Origin: Suillus spraguei
Taxonomy: Eukaryota; Basidiomycota; Agaricomycetes; Boletales; Suillaceae
DNA length: 64,000 bases
Direction of reading: 5' to 3'
NCBI GenBank assembly: GCA_016800925.1
Contig: JABCPU010000217.1
Location: forward strand, 50,375 to 114,374
Translations under genes and position numbers: made by a program
In this document: positions 12,220 through 23,123 of the stretch, piece after piece
Layout of the letters: each line of letters opens with the position of its first letter
How positions within the stretch are numbered: the first letter of the stretch is position 1
The notes under the pieces: generated by a model
Database searches by the model: none
What the model saw: only the letters and a program-made list of their open reading frames with translations
Told to the model about the DNA's origin: nothing

Positions 12220-13507
12220 ATGCCGCCTCCGCAGACAAATCTGTGGCTTGAACGAACTCGCCTCGGTGGAATGATGTTAGGGGGAGTGTTCTACGGTGCG
12301 TTTTTGGTTGACATACGATATCTCACGAATTGACATACCATATGTACTAGGCATATTCACTCTCCTTACAGTACAAGCCGCGGCTGCTCTGATGCAACGC
12401 CCTCGACATGGCGACAAAATCGCAAATAATCGCCTTGTGCTCCTTTGCTACATCTTCATCACGTTCATACTGGGGACAGTAAATTATGCTGCGAACGCGA
12501 GATATACAGAAATTATTTGGATAGACCTTCGCGATGCACCTGGTGGTCCGCTTGCGCTGATCGAGAACGCACTGGATTATAGTATAAACGTCTTAGCACT
12601 TTCCACGTAAGCTCCTTGCCCATCCATGTTCAGGCCTCCAGTATTAATGTCTGATCTAGTTATTTTGCTATGGGATGGTGTATGCAAGCTCTGCTTGTGA
12701 GTTGGATATTTCGCCTTATGAACGTGCAAACCTGATGCTTGAAATACTTAGCTTCATCGATGTTCTATAATATGGTATCGAGCAAAATCAGTGATGGTTC
12801 CAATGATTGCTTTGTGCAGTGCTATGTTTGGTGCAGTACACTATTTACCAAACTAGAGTCATCACTGACATCTGGAGCAGCAGTGTCTATTCTCATCCTG
12901 ATCCAGGCGAACCACCGTGCCGTATTTTTTTTCAAGATAAACACCATGCTTCTCTACTTCTGCATGGAACTAGGGTTCACGTTGACTTACACGATTCTCG
13001 TGACAAGTCGTTTACTCGTCATGCGATGCCGGATGAAGCAGGCCGTGGCCCAATATAATTCTAGCACCTATGATACCGTCATCCTCATGCTCATCGAGTC
13101 CGCCATGTTATACTCTGTTTTCTGCGTAATTGTTGTAGTTTCTATTGCGTCGCATTCTGACGGCGTCTCCAATATATTCTCCATATCCATGACCAGTATT
13201 CAGGTAAGCAGACAAATATCTGCGGTCTGCGTCTCTGATATTAACTTGAACGTGCTGGATTTAGGGCATTGCTCAATTACTCGTCATCGTCCGTGTGGCA
13301 CGTGGACGGGCACTTACACACGAGTGGCCGACCCGCCGCGTTACTGCAGCACCTGCAGCACCTACGTCCATAGTATTTTCAAGAACTTTATCGGGTATAA
13401 TAGATGGGACCGACTTGGAGCGAATAACTACTCCAGAGCAGGATGGTGTCCCATTGTATTCTGTTCGATCGGTGAAGGCAACCGAAGCTGAAGCGTGTAT
13501 GGCATGA
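12220..13507 (+). CDS. multi-pass membrane protein, agaric-expanded type
   Basis: I recognise the architecture (about seven membrane helices, short basic tail) but not a named function. Spliced exons: 12220-12295 (MPPPQTNLW start), 12352-12607, a short exon near 12660-12698, then from about 12750, and a last exon from about 13266. Helices are visible at IFTLLTVQAAAALM, LLCYIFITFILGTV, YFAMGWCMQALL, SILILIQ, MELGFTLTYTILVTSRLLV, LIESAMLYSVFCVIVVVSIA and IAQLLVIVRVARGRALTHEW, the last forming the helix-7 to tail junction. The reading frame changes between about 12830 and 12857. Only a 26-nt GT-AG interval would repair it, so this may be a small lesion. A decayed tandem copy follows at 13.8 kb. 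Confidence 0.62.
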
Positions 13508-13839
13508 CTGGCGTGACTCGTTTACTTATGTATTATATACCCCAACTTTGTTTATACCTGCTACTACTATAACTTATGGCTTATCGAAAATCTTTGCAGC
13601 CAGAGTGACCGTCACTGATAAATGACTGGTTTCAGCTTCAAGACGAGAATGCTGGATCACGTTTATTATGTAATATTTGCTACCGGTACTCATGGCGGCC
13701 TTAGCCATCGAGTTGTACCCTCTGACTCGGCGGAGTCTCATCGACGTCTCACGCGCACGGCCAATGAGGACATCCCACTTCCCCCAAGTCTGCACTAGCA
13801 CGGTCTCGTCTCAATGGAATTTACACGCTGCCGTTTTGA

Positions 13840-14790
13840 AATTAACCTATGTATTTCAAATGGCGGATTTTTTTCCCTTGCGGTTCAAGCCGCTACTGCT
13901 CTCGTGCGACGTCCTCGACATGGGGGTAAAACTGCACTGATCAATGAGTCGGCATCAGGGAAAACTCAGGATTAGTTTACGAGGCGCTTATAATCGAGTT
14001 AAACTAATGAAAGCATTCACCATCGTCACAATCACCTGCGAACGTTTAAACGTTTACCCTTGGTCAACCTACATTATAACACCGTTTCAATGTGGCAGAT
14101 CGGTACTAGACTTTGCGAATACAAGATATACGGAGATGATCTGGATAAACCTCCGAGAATCCGAATGTCCCTGGTGGCCCGGTTGCTCTAATCGACGACG
14201 AAATGGATTATCCGAGTCGTATCAACGTTCTCAGGCTGGCGCTGACCTGGTAAACATGTTCGCCAACCCATTGCTAGACCTTCTATATCCTTCTAATGCC
14301 AACGGCTTCGTTGAGTCATTACATCACGGTGCGGTTCAAGCCCTGAATAGCACCGAATGATGCTCGTAATACTGAGCTTCGCCGATCAAGTTGTGATGTG
14401 GAGTTGGGAAAGATGCGTAATGAAGGCGATACTAGGGTCCACCATCATCCTGATCGAGGCGAACACCGGTGCCGTGTGGTGCAATATCAACGTCGAGCTT
14501 GCCTACATACCTCCGCATCAAAGTGGGACTCATTGTGATTTTACCATCCTCGTGGAGAATCGTTTGCTTGTCATCCAAAGTCATATAAAGCAGATCATCC
14601 CCGAATATGATCCTAGCACATATGATATTGTCGTCCTCATGGTCATGGAGCAAGACGATGTTCAATTGCATTCTCTTTCGGTAGGGGTGTTGTATTTGGT
14701 AATTTGTTTACGTATGTACTGGATCGAATCTATGACAATCTTCATTCCAACTGCGGCCTGTTGAAGGTCTTGGAGCAGGATCGGATCACC
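13840..14790 (+). pseudogene. decayed tandem copy of the 12.2 kb membrane protein
   Basis: Matches the preceding gene in order but not in one frame. 13885-13945 corresponds to the QAAAALMQRPRHGDKI segment; 14108-14160 corresponds to NARYTEIIWIDLR; 14440-14640 corresponds to the helix 4-5 part, including STYDIVVLM. Frames shift and stops occur between these blocks, and the final tail region is missing or unrecognisable. The spacing of about 1.6 kb fits a tandem duplication followed by loss of function. Confidence 0.7.
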
Positions 14791-14885
14791 GGATATCATG
14801 CGTACTCATATCGCAAACACTATTTCTTAAAGCTTCAGTTCATCAGTGCCACAGTACAACATCACACAGAAGAACTCACATATCA

Positions 14886-15299
14886 TCAGTAGATGAGCCA
14901 TGTCCCTGCTGCCTGGAGAGCCGAGTCCCATCCATTAGACCCCTTTTCCAAAATCTGCACGCTCTCCACCTCGTCCTCGCCCAGCTTGAACCCATTGTAG
15001 AGATGCGGAAACATGCCCTCCCCTCCGCGCGGACCGCACACTTCTGCTTTTGGGTCCTCCCACTTGATGTTCTTCTCGACAGGGTCATAAGGGATGCGAA
15101 GTACGTAGACTTTGGTGTGATCTTTGTAGAAGAACTTGAGTGTATTGGGGACTTGACGTGCAGTGGAGAGATGCACGAAGCCAGAGGCCTGGTCGAGGTC
15201 GCTCACGGGGAGCCGACTGGGCAAGGGATCAGGCGGGGCCGCTGAAGATGAAACGAGCTTGTAAACGTAGGTTGGTTTGGTATCCGATGGAGTGGCCAT
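14886..15299 (-). CDS. DUF952 family protein
   Basis: Single-exon gene of 137 aa, start ATG at 15299, stop at 14886-14888. The fold family DUF952 is recognised from TYVYKLV at the start, the central DLDQASGFVHLSTARQVP (conserved D...GFIHxS), FFYKDHTKVYVLRIPYDP, KWEDP, and FPHLYNGFKL near the C-terminus. Proteins of this family are small, soluble and widespread in bacteria and fungi. Their biochemical role is not established; a relation to ADP-ribosyl-type folds has been suggested. No signal peptide or membrane segment. The adjacent CorA-like genes are on the same strand but separately transcribed. Confidence 0.88.
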   Translation of the reverse strand: MATPSDTKPTYVYKLVSSSAAPPDPLPSRLPVSDLDQASGFVHLSTARQVPNTLKFFYKDHTKVYVLRIPYDPVEKNIKWEDPKAEVCGPRGGEGMFPHLYNGFKLGEDEVESVQILEKGSNGWDSALQAAGTWLIY

Positions 15300-15773
15300 G
15301 ATGATTTAGCAGATTAGAAGCTTGAGCTCTAATCGGGGCGAATTTGGATTGTAGTGACGATGCAAGCAGCTTATCGATGGGTTAAATGGACCAAAAATGT
15401 ACACGAGCACATTGCACGACTGGAATATCCACACGGCCAGTCGCACAATATAAACGGCGTTAGTAGTCATTACAATAGATATATGCCTAGGGCCGACCAA
15501 GTCTGGCCCACACTGGATGCAACCCTTTGCATTCAATTAGGGAGGGTGTGACATGTGACATTATCCACGCCTGCAGGTACATTGTAGTGTGTACTCGCAT
15601 CAGACCTCACAATCCATTAATTTTACGTCAACCTGAATGTCTCCTATACGTCTTTCTCATGTTTTGATGGTGTCACACTTTGATACGTCAAAGCGTGTGA
15701 TGGTGCGATGGTCCGTATCTTTATACAGTAGCTTGTAAAGGTTATGTCCGCTATGAATGTCTTCATTGAATGC
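15300..15773. other. intergenic region
   Basis: About 470 bp between the DUF952 start and the 3' end of the first CorA-like gene. It holds the DUF952 promoter. Nothing else recognised. Confidence 0.45.
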
Positions 15774-17911
15774 TCACGCCATGTCTTCCTCCGTTTTCAC
15801 CCTTGTCTTGGTCATAACCTTACATAAAGTAAGAATTGGCCACACTGCACGCCGCAGGAACGGAGCATCGGGGTCGTGGAATGAACTATACGGCTGAAGC
15901 GTAATAACGATGTAAACTGTGAAGAGCGTGAGCGAAATGGAGACTTCGACGTAGCGGTCGAGCGTCAGAAAAGTGCCTTCATTGATCTCCATAACGTTCA
16001 TTCCAAACACAGACTGAAAGTATGTCAAGTCAGAAGTCAGATGAGTTCTGCATTGAAGGACCTCCGTGCTTACGGCTAAGAGGCTTGCCGGCAGGAAGAC
16101 CATCGTGAGGTACGAAATCTAAAAGTCGTTAGCATCCGGTAAGTCGCTTCAGGTTCAGGAAAGATAGATGCCTGTTTCATAGCTGCCGAGTCCCTGACCG
16201 TCGCCTGTGTCAGTCTTCGCGTCTGACTATTGTCCTCGATATTGATATCCGCAAAAGCAAGATTCATCATATTCTTCAGTCGGTTGCTCAGCTTCTCACG
16301 TCGCATTTCTAGACGATCGATTTCGCCGAGTAGATTCTCGGATTCTGCCTCCATAAGTTCCTTCGTCACTGTGCGCTGTTCATCGGAAAAGTCACTAGAT
16401 TCCATGGCCGGATTTTGGGTCTTCGCAATAAATCGCACTGATGCCTCAAAGTTATGAAGGAGTGCTTGGTAGTACAAGAGATGAGCTTGGAGGATATGAA
16501 GCTCTTGCGTGAGTTCGATGTTGTTCTGCGTTTGCAGCACCCTTGACTCCTAGATATCTTTTAGCAACACCACTTCCACTCTGCACGAGGATTACATACC
16601 AGGTCACTGGAATGGTTGTATAACAGCTCAAGGGACTCATCCCATGCATATAGTGCATACCACAAAATCGCGAGGAAGAGGAAAGTCGGGTCTTTCGATT
16701 TATCGAATATTTTTTGCCAGTGAACACTACCCCCCACAAGCTGCATAAGCGTGTGGAGGCGCTTCGCAGATGTCCGGCACCATGTAGACTCGGGATGGTA
16801 GGAGATGACGGTGCTTGTCTTTACGCCGCGGACCATGTGGATTGCGAGGAGGTCAATAAAGAGCGTGTTGCCATCTAGGAAGGACGTTGGAATATGAATA
16901 TAAGGACCCTTGATACACATACCACTCATAGGGAAAGAAGCCTGGATGTCGATCGGAGTATCTGTTGAAAGTGAACAGGACGATTACCACAGATGATGGG
17001 TCGCTTACTTGTTAAATGCGATAGTGGTGGAGAAGTAGGTGCGGTTCGAGAACCGTGCAGTGTTCGCACGAATGGTAGGGTAATAGTAATGTCTATGGCA
17101 CAATATCAGCATCAGCATAGGACCCAAAAAGGAAGATTTGGACTAACGATCCCCTTTCTTATGGGTGGACGCTTCCTGATATCGTGAGGGTATCCAATTT
17201 ATGGAGGACGTGAAAAAGAATGGTTCAATATTGTATCTAAGCATGAATAGCCTCAGAACAAGTACTAGTAGATAAGTAAAAAAAACCCTACATACCTCGT
17301 GCCCAGCATGCGCAAGACCGGCGAGGTCAAGTCATCCACAAATATCGATCGAATTCTGATATTTGGTGGTCGCTGCAAAGTCATCTTACCCCTTGACTAG
17401 TACGCGAGAAACGTGAGACTCACTCCTGTTATCAACATATCCCAAAACCCATCCTCCTGTCCAGGTCCCACTACCATGGTGTCGCCCTTTCCTCCCATAT
17501 TTGAGCGTGCAAAGATCCCGTCGTCACGCACATCCATCCAATAAACGGTGCTAGTCTTGTTCACCAGACACTTTTCGAGCATCTTACTACGCCTTACTTG
17601 GTCTGGAGTCCAGTTCCCGAATTGGCTCTGAGGATACCCCCGCCAGGATGGCTCAATGACAGTCGTAGACGTCGTAGAATCCACGTCAAAGTCCATCCAT
17701 GGCCATGGCCCCGACGGTGCCGCATGTCGATACCTGGGGGGAGTATCAGCGAGCAAAAATGAGGAAAATAAGAGGATAGAACTTACGGTGGCGCAGGCAC
17801 TGTAGGTGGCCGCAAAGGTGTATTAGCGCTATCACTGCCAGCCTGTGCGAAATTTTGGAGAGCAATATTCAAGTCGTCACACTGCATCCTCAAAGCCTTG
17901 GCCGCTGTCAT
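15774..17911 (-). CDS. CorA-like Mg2+/divalent cation transporter domain protein, copy A
   Basis: Membrane protein of the CorA superfamily, in its divergent fungal form. The start ATG at 17911 is preceded two codons upstream by an in-frame TAA. The N-terminal soluble domain carries WPWMDF, YPQSQFGNWTPDQ, TVYWMDVRDD and RIRSIFVDDL. A helical region follows (LTQELHILQAHLLYYQALL, EIDRLEMRREKLSNRL), typical of the long CorA coiled-coil stalk. The pore helix with TMVFLPASLLA leads to SVFGMNVME, the diagnostic GMN motif at about 16000, and the second membrane helix is at LTLFTVYIVITLQ. The cytosolic tail ends KTEEDMA, stop 15774. About seven introns, roughly 560-580 aa. The ion is not determinable (Mg2+, Zn2+ or other). 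A closely similar copy lies 660 bp to the right. Confidence 0.8.
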
Positions 17912-18260
17912 GGTGTCTTAGCTGTTGGAATTAGTTCGTGCAGGAATCGTCGTGAGGAGGCGTGATGGTATATATATATATTCATCATAGACAAGCGCCC
18001 AGCACGTTGAGTCCGTCAAGATTCTCAAGGCGTGGCCACCCTGATACGTGTTAAACTTCAGGTTGAAAAATTGCCAGAAACATCATGGCGTGGATCCGGG
18101 TCACCGATATTCGTCTCAATGGATCAGACGATTGTTGACCTTCGAATATCTCTGTAAGTAAGAACTTGAAATGTACATAAAGCAGTGTACCTCCTACCAG
18201 ATGACTAGTACGGACTAATAGGTTACAGGTACTTGACATAAAGTATTCCATGATCTGAAA
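17912..18260. other. promoter region of CorA copy A, part of duplicated unit
   Basis: Homologous to 20716-21030 upstream of copy B. Includes a TATATATATA run near 17971-17980, about 60 bp above the start codon. Confidence 0.5.
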
Positions 18261-18545
18261 GTGGCTTACATGCGGCTATTCATAATCCATTTGTGTTGCA
18301 AGAACCTATTCTGGTCCATAAATGCTGTGGATCATGCAGCGTGCCCACGTCCTGCCATCCACGCTGAGCGCAGTCGCAGGACTTACGGGCTTTGCTGTAT
18401 AACATACCAGTGTCTTCCGGGATGCAGTTCTAGTATAAGACAGCCATCTCCGCAGAGACTACCGAAAGCCCAACAATCATCATCACCAACGGAAGCGCAT
18501 TCCACGCAAACGACGGCATGTAAACAACAGCTCATTGCAACCGCC
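18261..18545 (-). pseudogene. 3' fragment of the ArsB/CitMHS-type permease gene
   Basis: Reverse strand 18510-18430 encodes WNALPLVMMIVGLSVVSAEM plus AVLY and a TAG stop, nearly identical to the last 24 residues of the intact permease ending at 21220. The downstream flank also matches 21040-21219. The rest of the gene is absent: similarity ends near 18520-18545, where the second CorA copy begins. This is a duplication remnant, not a gene. Confidence 0.85.
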
Positions 18546-18568
18546 CTCACCGACAATATCCTCAATGC

Positions 18569-20715
18569 TCATGCCATGTCTTCCACCGTTTTCACCCTCG
18601 TCTTAGTCATAATCCTACATAAAGTAAGAATTGGCCACACTGCACGCCGCAGGAATGGAGCACCGGGGTCGTGGAATGAACTATACGGCTGAAGCGTAAC
18701 AACGGTGTAAACTGTGAAGAGCGTGAGCGAGATGGCGACTTCGACATAGCGGTCGAGCGTCATCAGAGAGCCTTGATTGAACTCCATGACGTTCATTCCA
18801 AACACAGACTGAAAGTATGTCAGGTCAGGGGTCAGTTCTACATTAAGAATCTCCGTACTTACGGCTAAAAGGCTTGCCGGCAGGAAGACCATCGTGAGGT
18901 ACGAGATCTAAAAGTTCGTTAGCATCCGGTAAGTTACTGTAGGTTCAGGAAAGACAGATGCCTGTTTCATAGCTGCCGAATCCCTGACCGTCGCCTGTGT
19001 CAGTCTTCGCGTCTGACTATTGTCGTCGATATTAATATCCGCAAAAGCAAGGTCCATCATATTTTTCACTCGGCTGCTCAGCGTCGTACGTCGCAATTCG
19101 AGACGTTCAATTTCGCTGAGTAGATTCCTGGATTCAATCTCCATAAGTTCCTTCGAGTCTGTGCGCTGTTCATCGGAGAAGTCACTGGATTCCATGGCCG
19201 GATTATGGATCTTCGCGAGGAATCGTACTGATGCCTCAAAGTTATAAAGGAGTGCTTGGTAGTACAATAGATGCGCTTGGAGGATATGAAGCTCTCGCGT
19301 GAGCTCGATGCTATTATTCGTTTCCATAACTCTTGACTCCTAGATATTTTTTAGTAACATCACTTCCACTCTGCACGAGGATCACATACCAGGCCAGTGG
19401 AGTGGTTGTGCAACAGCTCCAGGGACTCATCCCATGCATATAGTGGATACCACAAAATCGCGAGAAAGAGGAACGTCGGGTCTTTTGATTTATGGAATAT
19501 CTTTTGCCAGTACACACTTTCCCCTACAAGCCGCATGAGAAAGTGGAGGCGCTTTGCGGATGTCCGGCACCAGGTAGAATCGGGATGGTAGGAGATGACG
19601 GTGCTTGTCTTTACGCCGCGGACCATGTGAATTGCGAGGAGGTCGATGAAGAGCATATTGCCATCTATGAAGGACGTTGAAATGCGAATATAAGGACTCT
19701 TGATTTACATACCATTCATCGGGAAAGGAGCCTGGGTATCGATCTGGGCTGTTGAAGGTGAACAGGACGACTACCACGGATGATGGGTCGCTTACTTGGG
19801 ATATGCGATGGTGGTGGTGGAGATGTAAGTGCAGTTGGAGAACTGCGAGGATTGATGCGTAGCGTTCGCACAAATGGCAAGGTAATAGTAATGTCTATCG
19901 CAAAACATCAGCATGGGACCTAAAACGGAAGATTTGGACTAACGATCTGATTCCTTATGTATGGATGCTTCCCGATATCGTGAGGGTATCCAATTTATGG
20001 AGGACGTGAAAAAGAATGGTTCGATGTTATATCTAAGCATAAGCAGCTTCAGAGCAAGTAGATAAGTAGAAAACCGCCACGTACCTCGTACCCAGCATGC
20101 GCAAGACCGGCGAGGTTAAGTCATCCACAAATATCGATCGAATTCGGATATCTTTTGGTCGCTGCAAAATCATTATACGCCTTGACAAGCATGCGAGAAA
20201 CGTGAGACTCACTCCTGTTATTAACATATCCCAAAACCCGTCCTCCTGTCCAGGTCCCACTGCCATGGTGTCGCCCTTTCCTCCCATATTTGAGCGTGCA
20301 AATGTCCCGTCGTCACGCACGTCCATCCAGTAAATGGTGCTAGTCTTATTCGCCTCACACTTTTGGAACATCTTACTACGCTGTACTTGGTCTGGAGTCC
20401 AGTTCCCAAACTGGCTCTGAGGATATCCCCGCCAAGATGGCTCAATGACAGCCGTCGACGTCGTAAAGTCAAAATCCGCGTCAAAGTCCATCCATGGCCA
20501 TGGTCCCGACGGTGCCGCATGTCGATATCTGGGGAATATCAGTCGGTAAAAATGAGGAAAATGAGAGGACAGAGCTTACGGTGGCGCAGGCACTGCGGGT
20601 GGCATAGCCGTATTTGTGTTATCCTTGCCAGCCTGTGCGAGATCTCGAAGAGTAATGTCCTTCAAGTCGTCAAACTCCATCCCCAAGGCGTTGGCTACTG
20701 ACCTGACCGTCATGG
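18569..20715 (-). CDS. CorA-like Mg2+/divalent cation transporter domain protein, copy B
   Basis: Tandem paralogue of the gene at 15774-17911 with the same exon order and the same motifs: WPWMDF, YPQSQFGNWTPDQ, IYWMDVRDD, LTRELHILQAHLLYYQALL, TMVFLPASLLA, SVFGMNVME (GMN motif) and tail KTVEDMA. The start is the ATG at 20715, matching copy A; an upstream in-frame ATG at 20788 exists only because the TAA of copy A is CAA here. Differences include a few added residues after WPWMDF (DADFDFTTST) and a shorter linker between the two final exons. It looks intact. Divergence of roughly 10-15% at nucleotide level by eye implies a duplication that is not very recent, or concerted drift. Confidence 0.8.
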
Positions 20716-21219
20716 TGTCTTGGCGGTTGGGATGAGTTCGTGCAGGAACTGTCGTGAGGAAGCGTGATGGTGAATATATACCAGACAAGCGCCCAGCGCG
20801 CCAAGTCCGTTCTCAACGCGTGACCACCCAAAATGTGATACCTAGTACATCGGATTGCTATGTACGCCAAATTTGCCAGTGGTGGGTGTCATCAACAAAC
20901 CGTGTGTCAATGGACCAAACAATGGACTTGAAATGTACATAAATATGTGTACATCCCAGATGCACTGGTACTGAATAAGTCACTACAGCAACAGAGGCAC
21001 TTGAAATAAACTATGTGTTCATGGTCTGAAAGTGGCGTACATGTGGTTATTTATGATCCGCCGGTGCACAAAGCCACCTATTCCTTCAAATTGTCCACAG
21101 CATTCGTGGACCATGCAGCATACCCACAGGTTTCTGTCCCATCCACGCGGAGCGCAGTCCTAGGACTTAGGGGCTTGCTGTATAGCATACCAGCATCTGG
21201 TTCCTTCCGGGATGCAGTT
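20716..21219. other. promoter of CorA copy B and 3' flank of permease
   Basis: Non-coding; homologous to 17912-18430. Nothing else recognised. Confidence 0.5.
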
Positions 21220-23123
21220 CTAGTATAAAACAGCCATCTCCGCAGATACTACTGAAAGCCCAACGACCATCATCACCACCAACGGAAGCGCATTCCAATA
21301 CGCAAACGTCGTCTGCGTTACGATGATGCCCTTCTGCTTGAGGATGCCTTTCCATAGAAGCCCTGCGAGGCTTGCGCTGAAGGTGAACGATACAGCGCCG
21401 ATATTACTAGCTATGGCAAGGGCAATAGCAGCCGCGCGGATGGTCTGATCGGTCAACATAGGGGATGCTGCGCGTACGACCTTTGTGAGCAGAATCGTTG
21501 CACCAATGTTTGTTCCCGAGATGTTGCACAGGATCACACCGAGAACACCGATCAACCAGATGGTGCGGTACATATCCCCGTGCGTTGCGCGTAGTAGCCA
21601 CGTTCCGAAGACGTCTATCCAGCCCTGGTGCGACAGGGCTTCAATCAAAATAAACTGCGAAAAGGCAAATGGAACAAGGGCGAAAGGGAGCCTCGGCAGC
21701 GCGGTGAAAAAGGTAGGGAAGTGGGCGTGCAGCCGTTTGTGCAGGGCAATACCTTTGGAACGCCACTGGGCTGCAAAGATTTTGGATGAAGGTGAGGGGG
21801 AATTGTCGATGACGTCGCGTTCGGAATTGGGCATGGAATTCATCTTGTTTGTTGTGGGTGTTGGGAGGGTGGACTGACGATGCCGGTTCTTGTTGTCTGG
21901 TAATGTTTGGGCGTCTTGCAGGACGAATTCATCTAACGGTACTCCTTGTTCCTGTGGCCCGTTCTGCCCACGCCCGAGCATAGGCAACTTCCGGGAAAAG
22001 CGATAGTGATCCCAGGCAATGTCATAGATAAACTTGGCAACAGCGAAAGGCAAGCTAATCATCCACACGTCAATTCCGAAGAAGCTGACGACCAAGCACA
22101 GAATGAGGGTCGAACCAAGCATGAAACTACCGACACAGGCACCGATCGGATCAAGGAGAACTGAGCGAGCATCAAGGTCAGTAGCGTGGTTCAACTTGCG
22201 TGGGACGTATTTTTTATCGCGGTATTGACCGCCAAGAGCCAAGAAGCAGAAAATGCTGCACGCAATGAATGGGAGGATGGTGTACGCTGTGAAAGCGGCA
22301 TTATTCACGTTGAAACCTTCGCAGATCACGACCTAAAATTATGGACGAAAGGATGTGTCACATTTACATTTAAGATGAATATTACGGGGTCGAGACATAC
22401 ATTAGTCGGGTTCCCGACAAACAAGACCATGCTCGCTGTGTTTGCTGCTGCAAACTCAGACATGAGCCATGAGATATGATTGAGCTCGGCAACTTTTGTA
22501 TAGTAAATAAGAAAGGCGGTTCCAGAGAGAATGACTGGGTCGTTTCCGAGTAGGATTGACAGCAGGGTAAGGAGGATGTAGAAGTAGGAGTAGAGTTTCC
22601 AGCCGTTTGAGCCACCCTTGTTGCTAACCCAAAATGCTGCTGACTGAAGGATACCGGTGATGTCGAGGGTAATAGCCATATAGGCAAGGGAGAAAAAGAG
22701 GATGAGAATGTTGTAGGGTTTAACACCGTCTGTACCGACGATGCCTCCACGAATGACTGCTGGGTCGAGACATTGTGCTGCCCAAAGGATCGCAATTGCG
22801 AGGATCGGGGCAGTTGTTAAATTTATCGGGATACGGGGTATTCGTCGAGGGGTGGGTATAGAGACTGGGTATATTACAAACCCAATTGATATGATGAAGA
22901 CCACTAAGGTGGCTACAGAATAGCCAGTAATCATAAGGGACCAGTTGTGTGTTGACTGCCGGGCGCGAAATTTAAAGTGTAGTAAGTTGTCACGAGTTTT
23001 TATATATACGGATTCATTCATCGCGTTGCCATTGGCCGCGGAGCAAAGTTTCCACACGCACGTTATTCGTTGATTTAAAAAGTTTACAGAAGGGAGAGAC
23101 CATAGTTGGAGATTGGTCCCCAA
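21220..23123 (-). CDS. ArsB/CitMHS-type anion permease (ion transporter superfamily)
   Basis: Polytopic transporter of the IT superfamily (ArsB, NhaD and CitMHS relatives). Two exons (23123-22401 and 22332-21220) joined by a 68-nt intron give 611 aa. The junction rebuilds LFVGNPTN-VVICEGFN, the conserved GNPTN loop of the family. The first half has helices such as ATLVVFIISIGFVIYPV, PILAIAILWAAQ and LLGNDPVILSGTAFLIYY (the family's ND motif). A hydrophilic central loop of about 100 residues (rich in Asn, Pro, Ser) separates it from a second half with ISGTNIGATILLTKV and SNIGAVSFTFSASLAGLLWKG. Substrate is unknown (arsenite, phosphate, dicarboxylate or Na+/H+ exchange are possible). A later ATG near 23019 or 22935 may be the real start: a TATATATAAA run at about 23001-23010 would then be the TATA box. 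The 3' end was duplicated to 18.4 kb. Confidence 0.8.

Larger units (their letters stand above)
15774..21320. repeat. tandem segmental duplication, about 2.75 kb unit
   Basis: Left unit 15774-18545 and right unit 18569-21320 are aligned over the CorA-like gene, its promoter and the 3' end of the neighbouring permease. The break at the unit junction lies inside the permease coding region, which identifies the right unit as the source. Confidence 0.8.

Noticed and set aside
17041..17070. GGTTCGAGAACC, considered as a tRNA T-arm
   Set aside because: No acceptor or anticodon stem pairing around it; it lies inside the CorA copy A gene.
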